Assembly (NCBI RefSeq): GCF_019357415.1
Contig: NZ_CP048410.1
Span: forward strand, 1,116,001-1,180,000
Length of the DNA: 64,000 bases
Source of the DNA: Gramella sp. MT6
GTDB taxonomy: Bacteria; Bacteroidota; Bacteroidia; Flavobacteriales; Flavobacteriaceae
Direction: 5' to 3'
The notes beneath the pieces were generated by a model. The model worked only from the letters and a program-made list of their open reading frames with translations, had not been told where the DNA came from and made no database searches. Made by a program: the position numbers and the translations under genes. Of the stretch, positions 1 to 8,617 are shown in pieces. The stretch's first letter is position 1, and the number at the start of each line of letters is the position of its first letter.

Positions 1-645
1 ATTCCTTCAGGACAAAATTTTGGCCTTGTTGGAAACAATGGTGCAGGGAAGACTACATTTTTCAGTCTGCTTCTGGATCTTATACAGCCTACCACGGGAA
101 ATATATTCAATAAAGATATAACCGTGAGCGAAAGTGAGGATTGGAAGCCCTTCACGTCTTCTTTTATAGATGAAAGTTTCCTTATTGGGTATCTCACTCC
201 TGAAGAATATTTTTATTTCATAGGTGATCTTAGAAACCGGAATAAGGCAGATATTGATAGCTTCCTAACGCAGTTTGAGGATTTTTTCAACGGAGAGATC
301 ATTGGCCGAAAGAAATATTTAAGAGATCTTTCTAAAGGAAACCAGAAAAAAGTAGGAATTGTGGCCGCTTTGATCGGTGATCCTGAAGTGGTGATCCTGG
401 ATGAACCATTTGCTAACCTCGATCCAACCACCCAGATAAGACTAAAAAAATTGCTGAAAGAACTTTCCCAGATCTCCGGGACTACGGTCCTGATTTCCAG
501 TCATGATCTAATTCATGTGACAGAAGTTTGTGAACGTATCGTGGTTCTGGATAAAGGAGTTATTGTACGGGATATGGAAACGTCTGAAGCTACCCTCAAT
601 GAACTAGAGGCCTATTTTTCAGCTGAGATCGCCGGGAGTGAGTAG
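1..645 (+). CDS. ABC transporter ATP-binding protein (5' end outside window)
   Basis: This is the ATPase subunit of an ABC transporter, cut by the window start; 214 residues remain and the frame is open from base 1. The Walker A motif GNNGAGKTT lies at about residues 11-19, a short signature DLSKGNQKK near 109, Walker B VVILDEPF near 130, the D-loop ANLDP after it and the H-switch SSHD near 166. The helical subdomain is short, as in single-domain exporter ATPases of the CcmA/YxlF type. The permease gene is not visible and may lie upstream. The substrate cannot be told. The ATPase assignment is very secure. Confidence 0.93.
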   Translation: MPSGQNFGLVGNNGAGKTTFFSLLLDLIQPTTGNIFNKDITVSESEDWKPFTSSFIDESFLIGYLTPEEYFYFIGDLRNRNKADIDSFLTQFEDFFNGEIIGRKKYLRDLSKGNQKKVGIVAALIGDPEVVILDEPFANLDPTTQIRLKKLLKELSQISGTTVLISSHDLIHVTEVCERIVVLDKGVIVRDMETSEATLNELEAYFSAEIAGSE

Positions 646-737
646 GCAGCACCTATTGGACTTTAGAAAAAGAAGTTTACTTTTACATACTAAATAAGTT
701 GTATCAAAGTTATTCATGATACCACAAAAGGTTCATT

Positions 738-3269
738 TTGAATACGTTTACCCGTCTTACTCTTTTTCTATTGCTTTCGACAGCCATTTTTAGCTGTTCT
801 CGAAAGAAAGATACTTTTATAAACAGGAATTACCACGCCATTACTGCCGAATATAACACCCTTTTTAACGGGGAAATGGCTTTTGAGCAGGGAAGAGAGG
901 AGATCAATCAGAATTATGCCGATAATTATTGGGATATTCTTCCAGTTGAAAGGCTGGATGTAGACGACAAGATCCTTCTTCCAGACAGTGTTAGAAATCA
1001 GAATTTTGGGAGGGCAGAGGAGAAAGCTGTAAAAGCAATTCAGAAGCATTCCATGCAAATAGGTGGGAAAGAGCGAAATCCTGAAATGGATGAGGCTTAT
1101 CTTCTACTTGGAAAAGCAAGGTATTTCGATCAAAGATTCATCCCGGCATTGGATGCCTTTAACTATATACTTTACCGATATCCTGCCAGTAATAATATAA
1201 ATCATGCCCGCATCTGGCGAGAAAAGACCAATGTTAGGATCGGAAATGAGAAACTGGCCATTAAAAACCTCAAGAAGATCCTGGAATCAGAAAGATTGGA
1301 AGATCAGGATCTGGCAGATGCCAGCTCAAGCCTTGCTCAGGCCTATATTAATCTAAACCAGATAGATTCGGCTGTGGTGCCGCTTCAGAATGCGGCGGAG
1401 TTTACAGAGATCAATGCTGAAAAAGGACGCTTTTATTTTATCCTGGGGCAATTGCACGATAGGTTGGGAGAAACTGCTGCTGCAAATGCCGCTTTTGATG
1501 AGGTGATTGAACTGCATAGAAAATCTCCAAGAATCTATTACGTAAATGCATTTGTTGAAAAAGCCAGGAATTTTGATTTTGATGCCCGTGATGAGCAGTT
1601 TTTACTGGACATTCTTACCGAACTTGAAGAAGACAGGGAGAACCGGCCGTATCTTGATAAGATTTATTTTCAATTAGGTGAATATTACACCAGGCTGGAT
1701 TCAACAGAAAAAGCGATTGAATATTATAATAAATCCTTAAGGTCCAGGTCCAGTGATATCTACCTGAAATCTGTCAATTACGAGATTCTTGCTAATATCA
1801 ATTTCGACAGGGCGAATTATCAGGATGCCGGGAAATATTATGATAGCACGCTGATAAATATGTCTCCTCAATTACTTGAATTCAGGACCATTAAGAAGAA
1901 AAGGACCAATCTTGATGATGTTATTAAGTATGAGAGAATTGCTGAAGAGACCGATAGTATTTTAAGATTAGCCGGATTATCTGAGGATGAGAGACTGGCA
2001 TTTTTTAAGCAGTATACAGATGATCTAAAGGAAAAAGCCGTTAAAGAAATGGAGGCAGGGGAATTGCCTGTCTACACGGCGAGCATAGGACCACAAAATA
2101 ATTTTCCTTCGGCCAGTGTACCACCGGCAGGGGAGGGAAATACTTTCTATTTTTATAATCCTTTGCGGGTTTCGCGGGGTGCACAGGAATTTCTTAGAAC
2201 CTGGGGAACCAGAGAACTTAAAGATAACTGGCGATGGGGTTCTACTGCGATGAATCAGAGTTCGGTGAATGCCCAGGAAAGACTTATGGATATAAATCTG
2301 GACAATGATCCTTTATACGATCCTATGGCTTATGTGAGTCAGATTCCCGGTGAACAATCTGTACTCGATAGCCTTGCTACCCAGAGAAATTTGGCATATT
2401 TCCAGCTAGGAGTGATCTATAACGAGAATTATAGGGAATATGACCTTGCTGCGGAAAGGCTTGAGTTTCTTTTGGAAAATAATCCCCAAGAACGTTTGAT
2501 CCTACCGGCAAAATATAATCTTTATAATATCTACGGTGCCCAGGGCAGGCTTGAGGACCAGGAAAGGTTAAAGAATGATATTCTTCAGAACTATTCAGAT
2601 TCCAGATATGCTGCATTTATTAGAGACCCAAAAAGTATGCAGCAAGATGAGAACAGCCCTGATCTGCTTTACAATAAACTATTCAGGCAATATGAGAATC
2701 AGGAATATCAAGAGGTGATAGAAAAGGCAAACGATTATGTTTCACAGTTTACCGGAGATCCAATTGTGCCAAAATTTGAATTGCTGAAAGCACGTGCTGC
2801 GGCAAGGTTAATGGGAATCGATGCCTATGAGCAGGCTTTAAATTATGTGGCAGTCACCTATCCGCAAACCAGCGAAGGCAAAAAGGCTCAGGACATAATC
2901 AATACGACGATCCCGGAATTAAAAGGATTGGAATTTAGCAATGATAGCATACCTTCCAGCTATAAACTTATCTTCCCCTTGGACAATCCTGCGAAGGAAG
3001 AAGCTGAAGAATTGAAGAATACTATAGAAAAGGCTTTGTCAGAATTGGACTACAACAAATTATCTGTTTCTATAGATGTTTATGATGTTGACCAGACATT
3101 TGTGGTAGTTCATGGATTAAGTGAAAAATCCAGATCTCTGGGCTTTCAGGAGTTATTGAAAGAAAATAAAAACTACAAAATAGCCAGACAGGCTTTTGTT
3201 ATGTCGGCGGAAAATTATAGAATTGTACAAATTAAGAAAACTTTAAGAAGTTATCTGGACAATTACTAA
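738..3269 (+). CDS. sprE: PorW/SprE-type TPR lipoprotein of type IX secretion and gliding
   Basis: An 843-residue TPR-rich lipoprotein. It begins with a signal peptide and lipobox (AIFSC, Cys20), then NRNYHAITAEYNTLFNG, which I recall as typical of PorW/SprE. Several degenerate TPR pairs follow (about residues 110-420 and 570-740). In this family the protein is a periplasm-facing lipoprotein needed for type IX secretion and gliding; that is family knowledge, not shown here. The start is TTG at 738; no in-frame ATG gives the signal peptide. It stands 12 bases before the bactofilin gene and may be co-transcribed with it. gldH and a sorting-tail protease elsewhere in the window fit the same system. 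Confidence 0.82.
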   Translation: MNTFTRLTLFLLLSTAIFSCSRKKDTFINRNYHAITAEYNTLFNGEMAFEQGREEINQNYADNYWDILPVERLDVDDKILLPDSVRNQNFGRAEEKAVKAIQKHSMQIGGKERNPEMDEAYLLLGKARYFDQRFIPALDAFNYILYRYPASNNINHARIWREKTNVRIGNEKLAIKNLKKILESERLEDQDLADASSSLAQAYINLNQIDSAVVPLQNAAEFTEINAEKGRFYFILGQLHDRLGETAAANAAFDEVIELHRKSPRIYYVNAFVEKARNFDFDARDEQFLLDILTELEEDRENRPYLDKIYFQLGEYYTRLDSTEKAIEYYNKSLRSRSSDIYLKSVNYEILANINFDRANYQDAGKYYDSTLINMSPQLLEFRTIKKKRTNLDDVIKYERIAEETDSILRLAGLSEDERLAFFKQYTDDLKEKAVKEMEAGELPVYTASIGPQNNFPSASVPPAGEGNTFYFYNPLRVSRGAQEFLRTWGTRELKDNWRWGSTAMNQSSVNAQERLMDINLDNDPLYDPMAYVSQIPGEQSVLDSLATQRNLAYFQLGVIYNENYREYDLAAERLEFLLENNPQERLILPAKYNLYNIYGAQGRLEDQERLKNDILQNYSDSRYAAFIRDPKSMQQDENSPDLLYNKLFRQYENQEYQEVIEKANDYVSQFTGDPIVPKFELLKARAAARLMGIDAYEQALNYVAVTYPQTSEGKKAQDIINTTIPELKGLEFSNDSIPSSYKLIFPLDNPAKEEAEELKNTIEKALSELDYNKLSVSIDVYDVDQTFVVVHGLSEKSRSLGFQELLKENKNYKIARQAFVMSAENYRIVQIKKTLRSYLDNY

Positions 3270-3281
3270 AACCGCCCTATC

Positions 3282-3680
3282 ATGTTTTCAGAAGCAAAAA
3301 AGACCAAACCTGCAAGTAATCAGAATGAACAAAATAGAATAGCAGCCGGGACACTTATTACCGGAGAGATCTCAGGAAAAGGTTGTTTCAGGATCGAAGG
3401 CACCCTCGAAGGCAGTTTAAAGACGCCGGGTAAGGTTGTGATCAGTGAAGGAGGATTGATCAATGGAACACTGGAGTGTGATAATGCAGACATTGAAGGG
3501 AAATTTAAAGGAAAGCTTCTTGTAAAAGGAGTTTTAACCCTAAGAAGTCCTGCCAATATTGAAGGTGAGGTAATAGCCGGAAAACTGGCGGTTGAGCCTG
3601 GTGCAGTATTTAATGCGACCTGCGAAATGAATGGAGGAGTGAAGCCTCTAAAAAAAGAAAATGAAAAAAGATCCGCGTAA
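3282..3680 (+). CDS. Bactofilin family polymer-forming cytoskeletal protein
   Basis: A 132-residue protein with the bactofilin (DUF583) core. After a polar N-terminus, the segments GTLITGEISGKGCFRIEGTLEG, a short linker and VISEGGLINGTLECDNADIEGK repeat the glycine and hydrophobic spacing of a right-handed beta-helix. There is no transmembrane segment. Bactofilins polymerise without nucleotide and often scaffold wall enzymes or polar complexes. The last 20 bases overlap the start of atpZ, so the two genes are probably translated from one message. A link to cell shape is an inference from the family. Confidence 0.88.
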   Translation: MFSEAKKTKPASNQNEQNRIAAGTLITGEISGKGCFRIEGTLEGSLKTPGKVVISEGGLINGTLECDNADIEGKFKGKLLVKGVLTLRSPANIEGEVIAGKLAVEPGAVFNATCEMNGGVKPLKKENEKRSA

Positions 3681-3876
3681 TAAATATCTTGCTTTTGTAA
3701 ATATCGCCCTTCAGATGGGCATTATCATTGCTGCAGGTGTTTTTGCCGGAATCTGGCTTGACGGGAAATTCCCTAATAAATACTCAGCTTATACCATCTC
3801 CTTGTCACTTTTAGGAGTTTTTATAGCCCTTTACCAGGTATTTCGAGCAGTTAAAGATCTTAACGAAGACGAATAA
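3661..3876 (+). CDS. atpZ: AtpZ/AtpI family membrane protein
   Basis: A 71-residue protein with two predicted membrane helices (about residues 8-30 and 41-63) joined by GIWLDGKFPNKYS. This matches the AtpZ/AtpI proteins found at the head of F-type ATP synthase operons. Family members are proposed to help c-ring assembly or Mg2+/Ca2+ supply. The ATG lies inside the bactofilin gene, and the stop codon abuts the next start without a spacer. Position just upstream of atpB supports the call. Confidence 0.85.
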   Translation: MKKDPRNKYLAFVNIALQMGIIIAAGVFAGIWLDGKFPNKYSAYTISLSLLGVFIALYQVFRAVKDLNEDE

Positions 3877-4260
3877 ATGCAAACAAGACTTTTTTCCTTT
3901 CTAAAATTATTTATTCCCTTTTCGGTCCTTTTGTTCTTAATACAGTTTGCACTGGTCAAATATTTATTGAAAATTGAACTGTATTATTCCACGCTGGCGA
4001 TATATGCTTTTCATTTTATAGCTACATTTTTGATCTTCCTTTTCCTGGTCTTTGTAAACAAGACCTTTAGCGATAAGACAGGATTTGCCTTTATGGCTTG
4101 CAGTCTTTTGAAGATGTTAGCTGCAGTTCTATTCCTTTTACCGGTAATGCTCAATGATACTCCTAATCCATTTCAGGATATCGTTGCCTTTTTTATCCCT
4201 TATTTTTTATTTCTGATTTTCGAAACTATTTACGCGGTAAGGCTTATCAATACTAAATAA
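3877..4260 (+). CDS. Small four-helix membrane protein of the atp leader region
   Basis: A 127-residue, very hydrophobic protein with four predicted membrane helices (about residues 10-30, 36-62, 68-90 and 98-122). It starts directly after the atpZ stop codon and lies before atpB. I recall such proteins in Bacteroidota atp clusters being labelled DUF6168 or ATP synthase I-like, but could not check this. It sits where E. coli has atpI, so a role in ATP synthase assembly is plausible. No catalytic motif is visible. Confidence 0.75.
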   Translation: MQTRLFSFLKLFIPFSVLLFLIQFALVKYLLKIELYYSTLAIYAFHFIATFLIFLFLVFVNKTFSDKTGFAFMACSLLKMLAAVLFLLPVMLNDTPNPFQDIVAFFIPYFLFLIFETIYAVRLINTK

Positions 4261-4344
4261 CTGACTGTATTTCAGTAAAATCGTTAAAATTTCCGAAACT
4301 GCTAAAAAATTATACGGCGGACTTTCAGATAAAAATTAAAAGTA

Positions 4345-4352
4345 TACCTTTG
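4345..4352 (+). promoter_or_regulatory. Probable -7 box (TAnnTTTG) for atpB and downstream genes
   Basis: TACCTTTG matches the Bacteroidota -7 consensus TAnnTTTG exactly and is followed by GCACGG. It lies 42 bases before the atpB ATG at 4395. The -33 side is weak (only TTTC at 4323). It would let the synthase genes be transcribed apart from the bactofilin-atpZ leader. The last three bases of the box (TTG) could be mistaken for a start codon. Confidence 0.55.
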
Positions 4353-4394
4353 CACGGAAATTTAGAGCCCATAATTTTAAGTAGAACAGGTACT

Positions 4395-5495
4395 ATGACA
4401 GCACAGAAATCTTTAGTGATTAGCTTGTACTTTGCATTAGCATTTGCCATTTTCCCTTTGTTTACCTTCGCTCAGGAGCACGAGCAGGAGCATAAGTCAC
4501 TTCAGGAGGCTGAAGAAGAGTTTAACGCTACAGAAATGATCATGCACCATATTGGTGATGCTCATGGCTGGCACTTCTTTGGAGAAGGTGATAGCGCTGT
4601 TACGCTGCCTTTACCTGTGATCCTCTATACAGATAACGGATTGGTTACTTTCATGTCCAGTGAATTTCATCATGATACAGAAGGACATCATGTGGTAGAG
4701 AAAGATGGAATGCGTTTCGTTAATCTTCATGAAGATATTTATAGGTTAGATGCAGGAGCTGAGACTGTTGAGTTTGATGCAGATCATCATCCTGTGAACG
4801 CTTCTAAACCATGGGATCTTTCTATCACGAAGAACGTTGCTGCAATGTTTCTTACGGTGATTTTAATGCTATTATTCTTTACCAGTCTAGCCAGACACCA
4901 CAAGAAGAATACTCATGCGCCAAAAGGATTTAACAATGCTCTTGAAACATTAGTATTGTTCGTTAGAGATGATATCGCAATTCCACAGATCGGTGAGAAG
5001 AAGTATATGAAATTCATGCCTTTCCTGTTAACGGTATTCTTCTTTATCTGGATCACCAATTTAATGGGATTACTTCCAGGGGCGGCTAACGTGACCGGAA
5101 ATATAGCGGTAACAGTTTCTTTAGGTCTTTTCACAATGTTGATCATGATCTTTAACGGGAACAAAGATTTTTATAAGCATACCTTCTGGATGCCAGGTAT
5201 TCCAACATGGGTAAAGCCAATTCTTGCAGTTGTTGAGGGACTTGGGTTGCTTATTAAGCCTGCTGCACTTATGATTCGTTTATTTGCGAACATCACAGCA
5301 GGTCACATTATCATCCTGAGTTTGATCGGGTTGATCTTTATTTTAGAAAATGCGGGTATAGCCGGAGTTTCGGTTCCGTTTGCCTTATTTATAACAGTAT
5401 TGGAATTGTTAGTAGCATTCCTTCAAGCGTTTATTTTTACGATTCTGTCTGCCCTGTTTATCGGGATGGCAGTTGAGGAACATGAACATCATTAA
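4395..5495 (+). CDS. atpB: ATP synthase F0 subunit a
   Basis: Proton channel subunit of F0, 366 residues from the ATG at 4395. I prefer this start because the protein then begins with a clear signal peptide (MTAQKSLVIS to FTFAQ), and the upstream TTG at 4350 is part of the -7 box. About 120 residues rich in His, Glu and Asp precede the first core helix near residue 147. The essential arginine lies in ALMIRLFAN (R295), with ITAGH after it. The C-terminus again carries His (EEHEHH). The extension makes the protein about 100 residues longer than E. coli subunit a. It is followed by atpE after 24 AT-rich bases. Confidence 0.95.
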   Translation: MTAQKSLVISLYFALAFAIFPLFTFAQEHEQEHKSLQEAEEEFNATEMIMHHIGDAHGWHFFGEGDSAVTLPLPVILYTDNGLVTFMSSEFHHDTEGHHVVEKDGMRFVNLHEDIYRLDAGAETVEFDADHHPVNASKPWDLSITKNVAAMFLTVILMLLFFTSLARHHKKNTHAPKGFNNALETLVLFVRDDIAIPQIGEKKYMKFMPFLLTVFFFIWITNLMGLLPGAANVTGNIAVTVSLGLFTMLIMIFNGNKDFYKHTFWMPGIPTWVKPILAVVEGLGLLIKPAALMIRLFANITAGHIIILSLIGLIFILENAGIAGVSVPFALFITVLELLVAFLQAFIFTILSALFIGMAVEEHEHH

Positions 5496-5519
5496 TTTTA
5501 ATTTTTAATTTTTTCAACT

Positions 5520-5741
5520 ATGGAATTATTGTATGTAGGTCTTGCAGCTTTAGGAGCTGGACTAGCGGTTCTTGGAGCCGGAGTAGGTGTTGGTAAAATC
5601 GGTGGTTCTGCCATGGATGCTATCGCACGTCAGCCAGAAGCTTCTGGAAAAATCCAGACAGCTATGATTATCGCTGCTGCACTTGTAGAAGGTGTTGCTC
5701 TTTTTGGAGTGGTTGCCTCTTTACTAGGTGTATTAAGATAA
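5520..5741 (+). CDS. atpE: ATP synthase F0 subunit c
   Basis: A 73-residue two-helix proteolipid that forms the rotor ring. The glycine-rich first helix (GAGVGVGKIGG), the polar loop ARQPEA and the ion-binding glutamate E57 in ALVEGVALF are all present. The usual Na+ ligands around the glutamate (a following Ser/Thr and the first-helix Gln) are absent, so H+ coupling is more likely; this is an inference. A strong hairpin lies directly downstream, before atpF. Confidence 0.97.
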   Translation: MELLYVGLAALGAGLAVLGAGVGVGKIGGSAMDAIARQPEASGKIQTAMIIAAALVEGVALFGVVASLLGVLR

Positions 5742-5752
5742 TTAATTTCAAA

Positions 5753-5789
5753 GAGTCCCTTCGCAACGGTTGGTTGCGAAAGGACTTCT
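5753..5789 (+). promoter_or_regulatory. Strong hairpin between atpE and atpF
   Basis: TCCCTTCGCAAC (5756-5767) pairs with GTTGCGAAAGGA (5773-5784) across a 5-base loop, with one mismatch and further weak pairing outside. A pyrimidine run with only short T stretches follows. It sits in the 83-base atpE-atpF spacer. It could be a partial terminator, or a 3' stabilising structure that keeps subunit c mRNA in excess over the other subunits. The fold is seen; the role is inferred. Confidence 0.65.
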
Positions 5790-5824
5790 TTAAATGATGT
5801 TTTTAACTATTATTATTTAAAACT

Positions 5825-6319
5825 ATGGATTTAATAACTCCCGAAATTGGCTTGTTCTTCTGGCAAACCATCGTTTTCTTAGTACTACTTTTCCTTATGG
5901 CGAAATTCGCCTGGAAACCTATTCTTAATTCAGTAAGAAATAGAGAACAGTCTATCAATGATGCGTTGGCTTCAGCTGAAAATGCACGTAAGGAAATGCA
6001 GAATCTTAGATCAGACAATGAGCAGTTAATGAAAGAAGCTCGTGCTGAAAGAGATGCTATCCTTAGAGAAGCCCGTGAGTTAAAAGAAAAGGTGATTGCA
6101 GATGCTTCAGATGAAGCTAAAGTAAAAGCTGATAAAATTGTTGCAGACGCTAAAAGAAGCATTGAGCTTGAAAAGCAATCTGCAATGGCTGAATTGAAAA
6201 ATCAAGTAGCCGAACTTTCAGTAGAGATTGCTGAAAAGATCGTTCGTAAAGAACTTTCAGGAAAAAATGAACAACATCAGATGATCGAGAAGATGATTGG
6301 TGATGCTAAGCTAAACTAA
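5825..6319 (+). CDS. atpF: ATP synthase F0 subunit b
   Basis: Peripheral stalk subunit, 164 residues. One N-terminal membrane helix (about residues 8-27, FFWQTIVFLVLLFLMAKFAW) is followed by a long charged coiled coil (about 35-150) that links the membrane to F1. The length is normal for the family. It follows atpE after the hairpin spacer and is 3 bases from atpH, so atpF and atpH are probably translated together. Confidence 0.95.
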   Translation: MDLITPEIGLFFWQTIVFLVLLFLMAKFAWKPILNSVRNREQSINDALASAENARKEMQNLRSDNEQLMKEARAERDAILREARELKEKVIADASDEAKVKADKIVADAKRSIELEKQSAMAELKNQVAELSVEIAEKIVRKELSGKNEQHQMIEKMIGDAKLN

Positions 6320-6322
6320 GTT

Positions 6323-6877
6323 ATGAGAGGAACCAGAGCCGCACAACGATATGCAAAGGCGATCCTTTCTTTAGCAAAGGATAAAAATTCGGCGGAAGCT
6401 GTAAATAAGGATATGCTCACTATTTCCAAAACTGTTCTTAACAGCAGGGATCTTGAGAATATGCTTACCAGTCCTGTAGTAAAAGATAGTATTAAGAGGA
6501 GCGCCTTGCTTGAAATTTTCAAGGATCTTAATGCAGTAACCAAAGGTGCTATAGATATATTGCTGGAAAACGGAAGAATTAATATTCTTCATCTTGTTGC
6601 CAAGCAATATTTCATTCAGTTTAATGAAATGAATAACGTACGGCAGGCGATTGTTACTACTGCGGTACCTTTAGATAAAGAACTTGAAGCTGTGATCCTT
6701 GCTAAGGTTAAGGAATTAACAGGTTCTGAAGCCAGTCTTAAAAGCATCGTTGATGAAAGCATCATTGGTGGTTTTGTGTTGAGAGTAGGAGATTTGCAGT
6801 ATGATGCAAGTGTCTCTCGTAACCTGACCAGGCTAAAAAGAGAATTGAAAAACAATACATACGTTTCAAAAATTTAA
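6323..6877 (+). CDS. atpH: ATP synthase F1 subunit delta
   Basis: A 184-residue soluble protein with the OSCP/delta fold: the N-terminal RAAQRYAKAILSLAKD helix and the C-terminal region VDESIIGGFVLRVGDLQYDASV are typical. Delta ties the top of F1 to the b subunits. It starts 3 bases after atpF and ends 45 bases before atpA, with a small hairpin in that spacer. Confidence 0.95.
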   Translation: MRGTRAAQRYAKAILSLAKDKNSAEAVNKDMLTISKTVLNSRDLENMLTSPVVKDSIKRSALLEIFKDLNAVTKGAIDILLENGRINILHLVAKQYFIQFNEMNNVRQAIVTTAVPLDKELEAVILAKVKELTGSEASLKSIVDESIIGGFVLRVGDLQYDASVSRNLTRLKRELKNNTYVSKI

Positions 6878-6885
6878 TTAAAACC

Positions 6886-6904
6886 GGTACGCCTATGGCG
6901 TTCC
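6886..6904 (+). promoter_or_regulatory. Hairpin in the atpH-atpA spacer
   Basis: GGTACGCC and GGCGTTCC pair around a TAT loop with one mismatch, giving an 8-bp stem 18 bases before the atpA start. There is no T tract, so termination is unlikely. It may affect mRNA cleavage or ribosome access at atpA. The fold is seen; the role is not known. Confidence 0.45.
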
Positions 6905-6922
6905 ATTTTATCTTGAATAATT

Positions 6923-8503
6923 ATGGCAGAAGTAAATCCTGCTGAAGTATCAGCAATATTAAAACAACAATTATCAGGTTTTGAATCCAAGGCCTCTTTA
7001 GATGAAGTAGGTACCGTTCTAACCGTAGGTGACGGTATTGCTAACGTTTATGGATTGGCTAATGCTCAGTATGGAGAATTAGTACAGTTTGAAAGCGGTC
7101 TGGAAGGGATTGTTCTTAACCTTGAAGAAGACAACGTTGGGGTAGTACTTTTAGGTCCTGCAAAAGAGATCAAAGAAGGTTCTACTGTAAAAAGAACTCA
7201 GCGTATCGCTTCTATCAAAGTAGGAGAAGGAATTGTTGGCCGTGTGGTTGATACTCTGGGGAATCCAATCGATGGTAAAGGACCTATTGAAGGTGAAACT
7301 TATGAAATGCCACTTGAGCGTAAAGCTCCTGGGGTAATTTACCGTGAGCCCGTAACCGAGCCGTTACAAACTGGTATTAAATCTATCGATGCTATGGTAC
7401 CGGTAGGAAGAGGACAGCGTGAGCTTGTAATTGGTGACCGTCAAACAGGTAAGACTACTGTTTGTATCGATACCATCCTTAACCAGAAAGAATTTTATGA
7501 TGCCGGTGAGCCGGTATTCTGTATATATGTAGCTATTGGGCAGAAAGCCTCTACTGTAGCAGGGATCGCAAAGGTTCTTGAAGACAAGGGAGCTTTAGCT
7601 TATACTACAATTGTTGCTGCAAACGCATCAGATCCTGCTCCAATGCAGGTGTATGCTCCATTTGCAGGTGCTGCAATTGGTGAGTACTTTAGAGATACTG
7701 GTCGTCCTGCATTGATCGTTTATGATGATCTTTCCAAGCAGGCGGTTGCTTATCGTGAGGTATCTCTTTTACTTCGTCGTCCACCAGGACGTGAGGCATA
7801 TCCAGGGGATGTATTTTTCCTTCACTCAAGACTTCTTGAGCGTGCTGCGAAGGTTATTGCCGATGATGATATTGCAAAACAAATGAATGACCTTCCAGAT
7901 GTTCTTAAGGACAAGGTAAAAGGAGGCGGATCACTTACCGCTCTTCCAATTATCGAAACTCAGGCAGGTGACGTATCAGCATATATCCCAACCAACGTAA
8001 TTTCGATTACAGATGGACAGATATTCTTAACTTCAGACTTATTTAACTCAGGGGTTCGTCCTGCGATCGACGTAGGTATCTCTGTATCTCGTGTGGGTGG
8101 TAACGCTCAGATCAAGTCTATGAAAAAAGTTGCTGGTACTTTAAAACTTGACCAGGCTCAGTATCGTGAACTTGAAGCATTTGCTAAGTTTGGATCAGAC
8201 CTTGATGCCGCTACAATGAACGTTATCTCTAAAGGTAAGCGAAACGTGGAAATCCTTAAGCAGGGACAAAATGATCCTTACCCAGTAGAAAACCAGATTG
8301 CGATCATTTACGCAGGTTCTAAGAACTTATTAAGGGATGTACCGGTAGATAAGGTAAAAGAGTTTGAAAGAGACTATCTGGAATATCTTGATGCTAAGCA
8401 TAGAGATACTTTAGATACTCTTAAAGCAGGAAAATTAACTGATGAAGTTATCGATACTTTAACTCAGACTGCTAAAGAAATTTCATCTAAATATAAAAGC
8501 TAG
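6923..8503 (+). CDS. atpA: ATP synthase F1 subunit alpha
   Basis: Non-catalytic nucleotide-binding subunit, 526 residues. The P-loop GDRQTGKTT is at 171-179, the AIGQKAST segment follows near 215, and the arginine finger region [12 protein letters not shown] is in the C-terminal half. Length and motifs are normal for F-type alpha. The beta subunit gene does not follow; the next gene is atpG and the run stops there, as in other Bacteroidota with a separate atpDC locus. Confidence 0.98.
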   Translation: MAEVNPAEVSAILKQQLSGFESKASLDEVGTVLTVGDGIANVYGLANAQYGELVQFESGLEGIVLNLEEDNVGVVLLGPAKEIKEGSTVKRTQRIASIKVGEGIVGRVVDTLGNPIDGKGPIEGETYEMPLERKAPGVIYREPVTEPLQTGIKSIDAMVPVGRGQRELVIGDRQTGKTTVCIDTILNQKEFYDAGEPVFCIYVAIGQKASTVAGIAKVLEDKGALAYTTIVAANASDPAPMQVYAPFAGAAIGEYFRDTGRPALIVYDDLSKQAVAYREVSLLLRRPPGREAYPGDVFFLHSRLLERAAKVIADDDIAKQMNDLPDVLKDKVKGGGSLTALPIIETQAGDVSAYIPTNVISITDGQIFLTSDLFNSGVRPAIDVGISVSRVGGNAQIKSMKKVAGTLKLDQAQYRELEAFAKFGSDLDAATMNVISKGKRNVEILKQGQNDPYPVENQIAIIYAGSKNLLRDVPVDKVKEFERDYLEYLDAKHRDTLDTLKAGKLTDEVIDTLTQTAKEISSKYKS

Positions 8504-8608
8504 TATTGAGTACAGGGATTTGAGATATTAGATCTCAGATTGCAGTATTTAATTTGAAAATTATAAAGGTATTGAGTAATTAATATTTAATTGCTCAATA
8601 CTCAATAC
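8504..8608 (+). repeat. Inverted-repeat element between atpA and atpG
   Basis: The 114-base spacer is built from repeats. TATTGAGTA occurs at 8504-8512 and 8570-8578, and its complement TACTCAATA at 8599-8607. TGAGAT (8521-8526) pairs with ATCTCA (8532-8537). The arm at 8569-8583 pairs with 8587-8601 over 15 positions, all Watson-Crick except one G-T pair, around a TAT loop. CTCAATAC is then repeated in tandem. It looks like a REP- or MITE-like intergenic unit or an mRNA-processing structure. It is followed closely by the atpG start, so atpG must be read through it. Confidence 0.7.
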
Positions 8609-8617
8609 TAAATAAAA

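Noticed and set aside
4350..4394. Upstream TTG start for atpB giving 15 more residues
   Set aside because: The TTG is the end of a TAnnTTTG -7 box, and the extra residues would bury the signal peptide.
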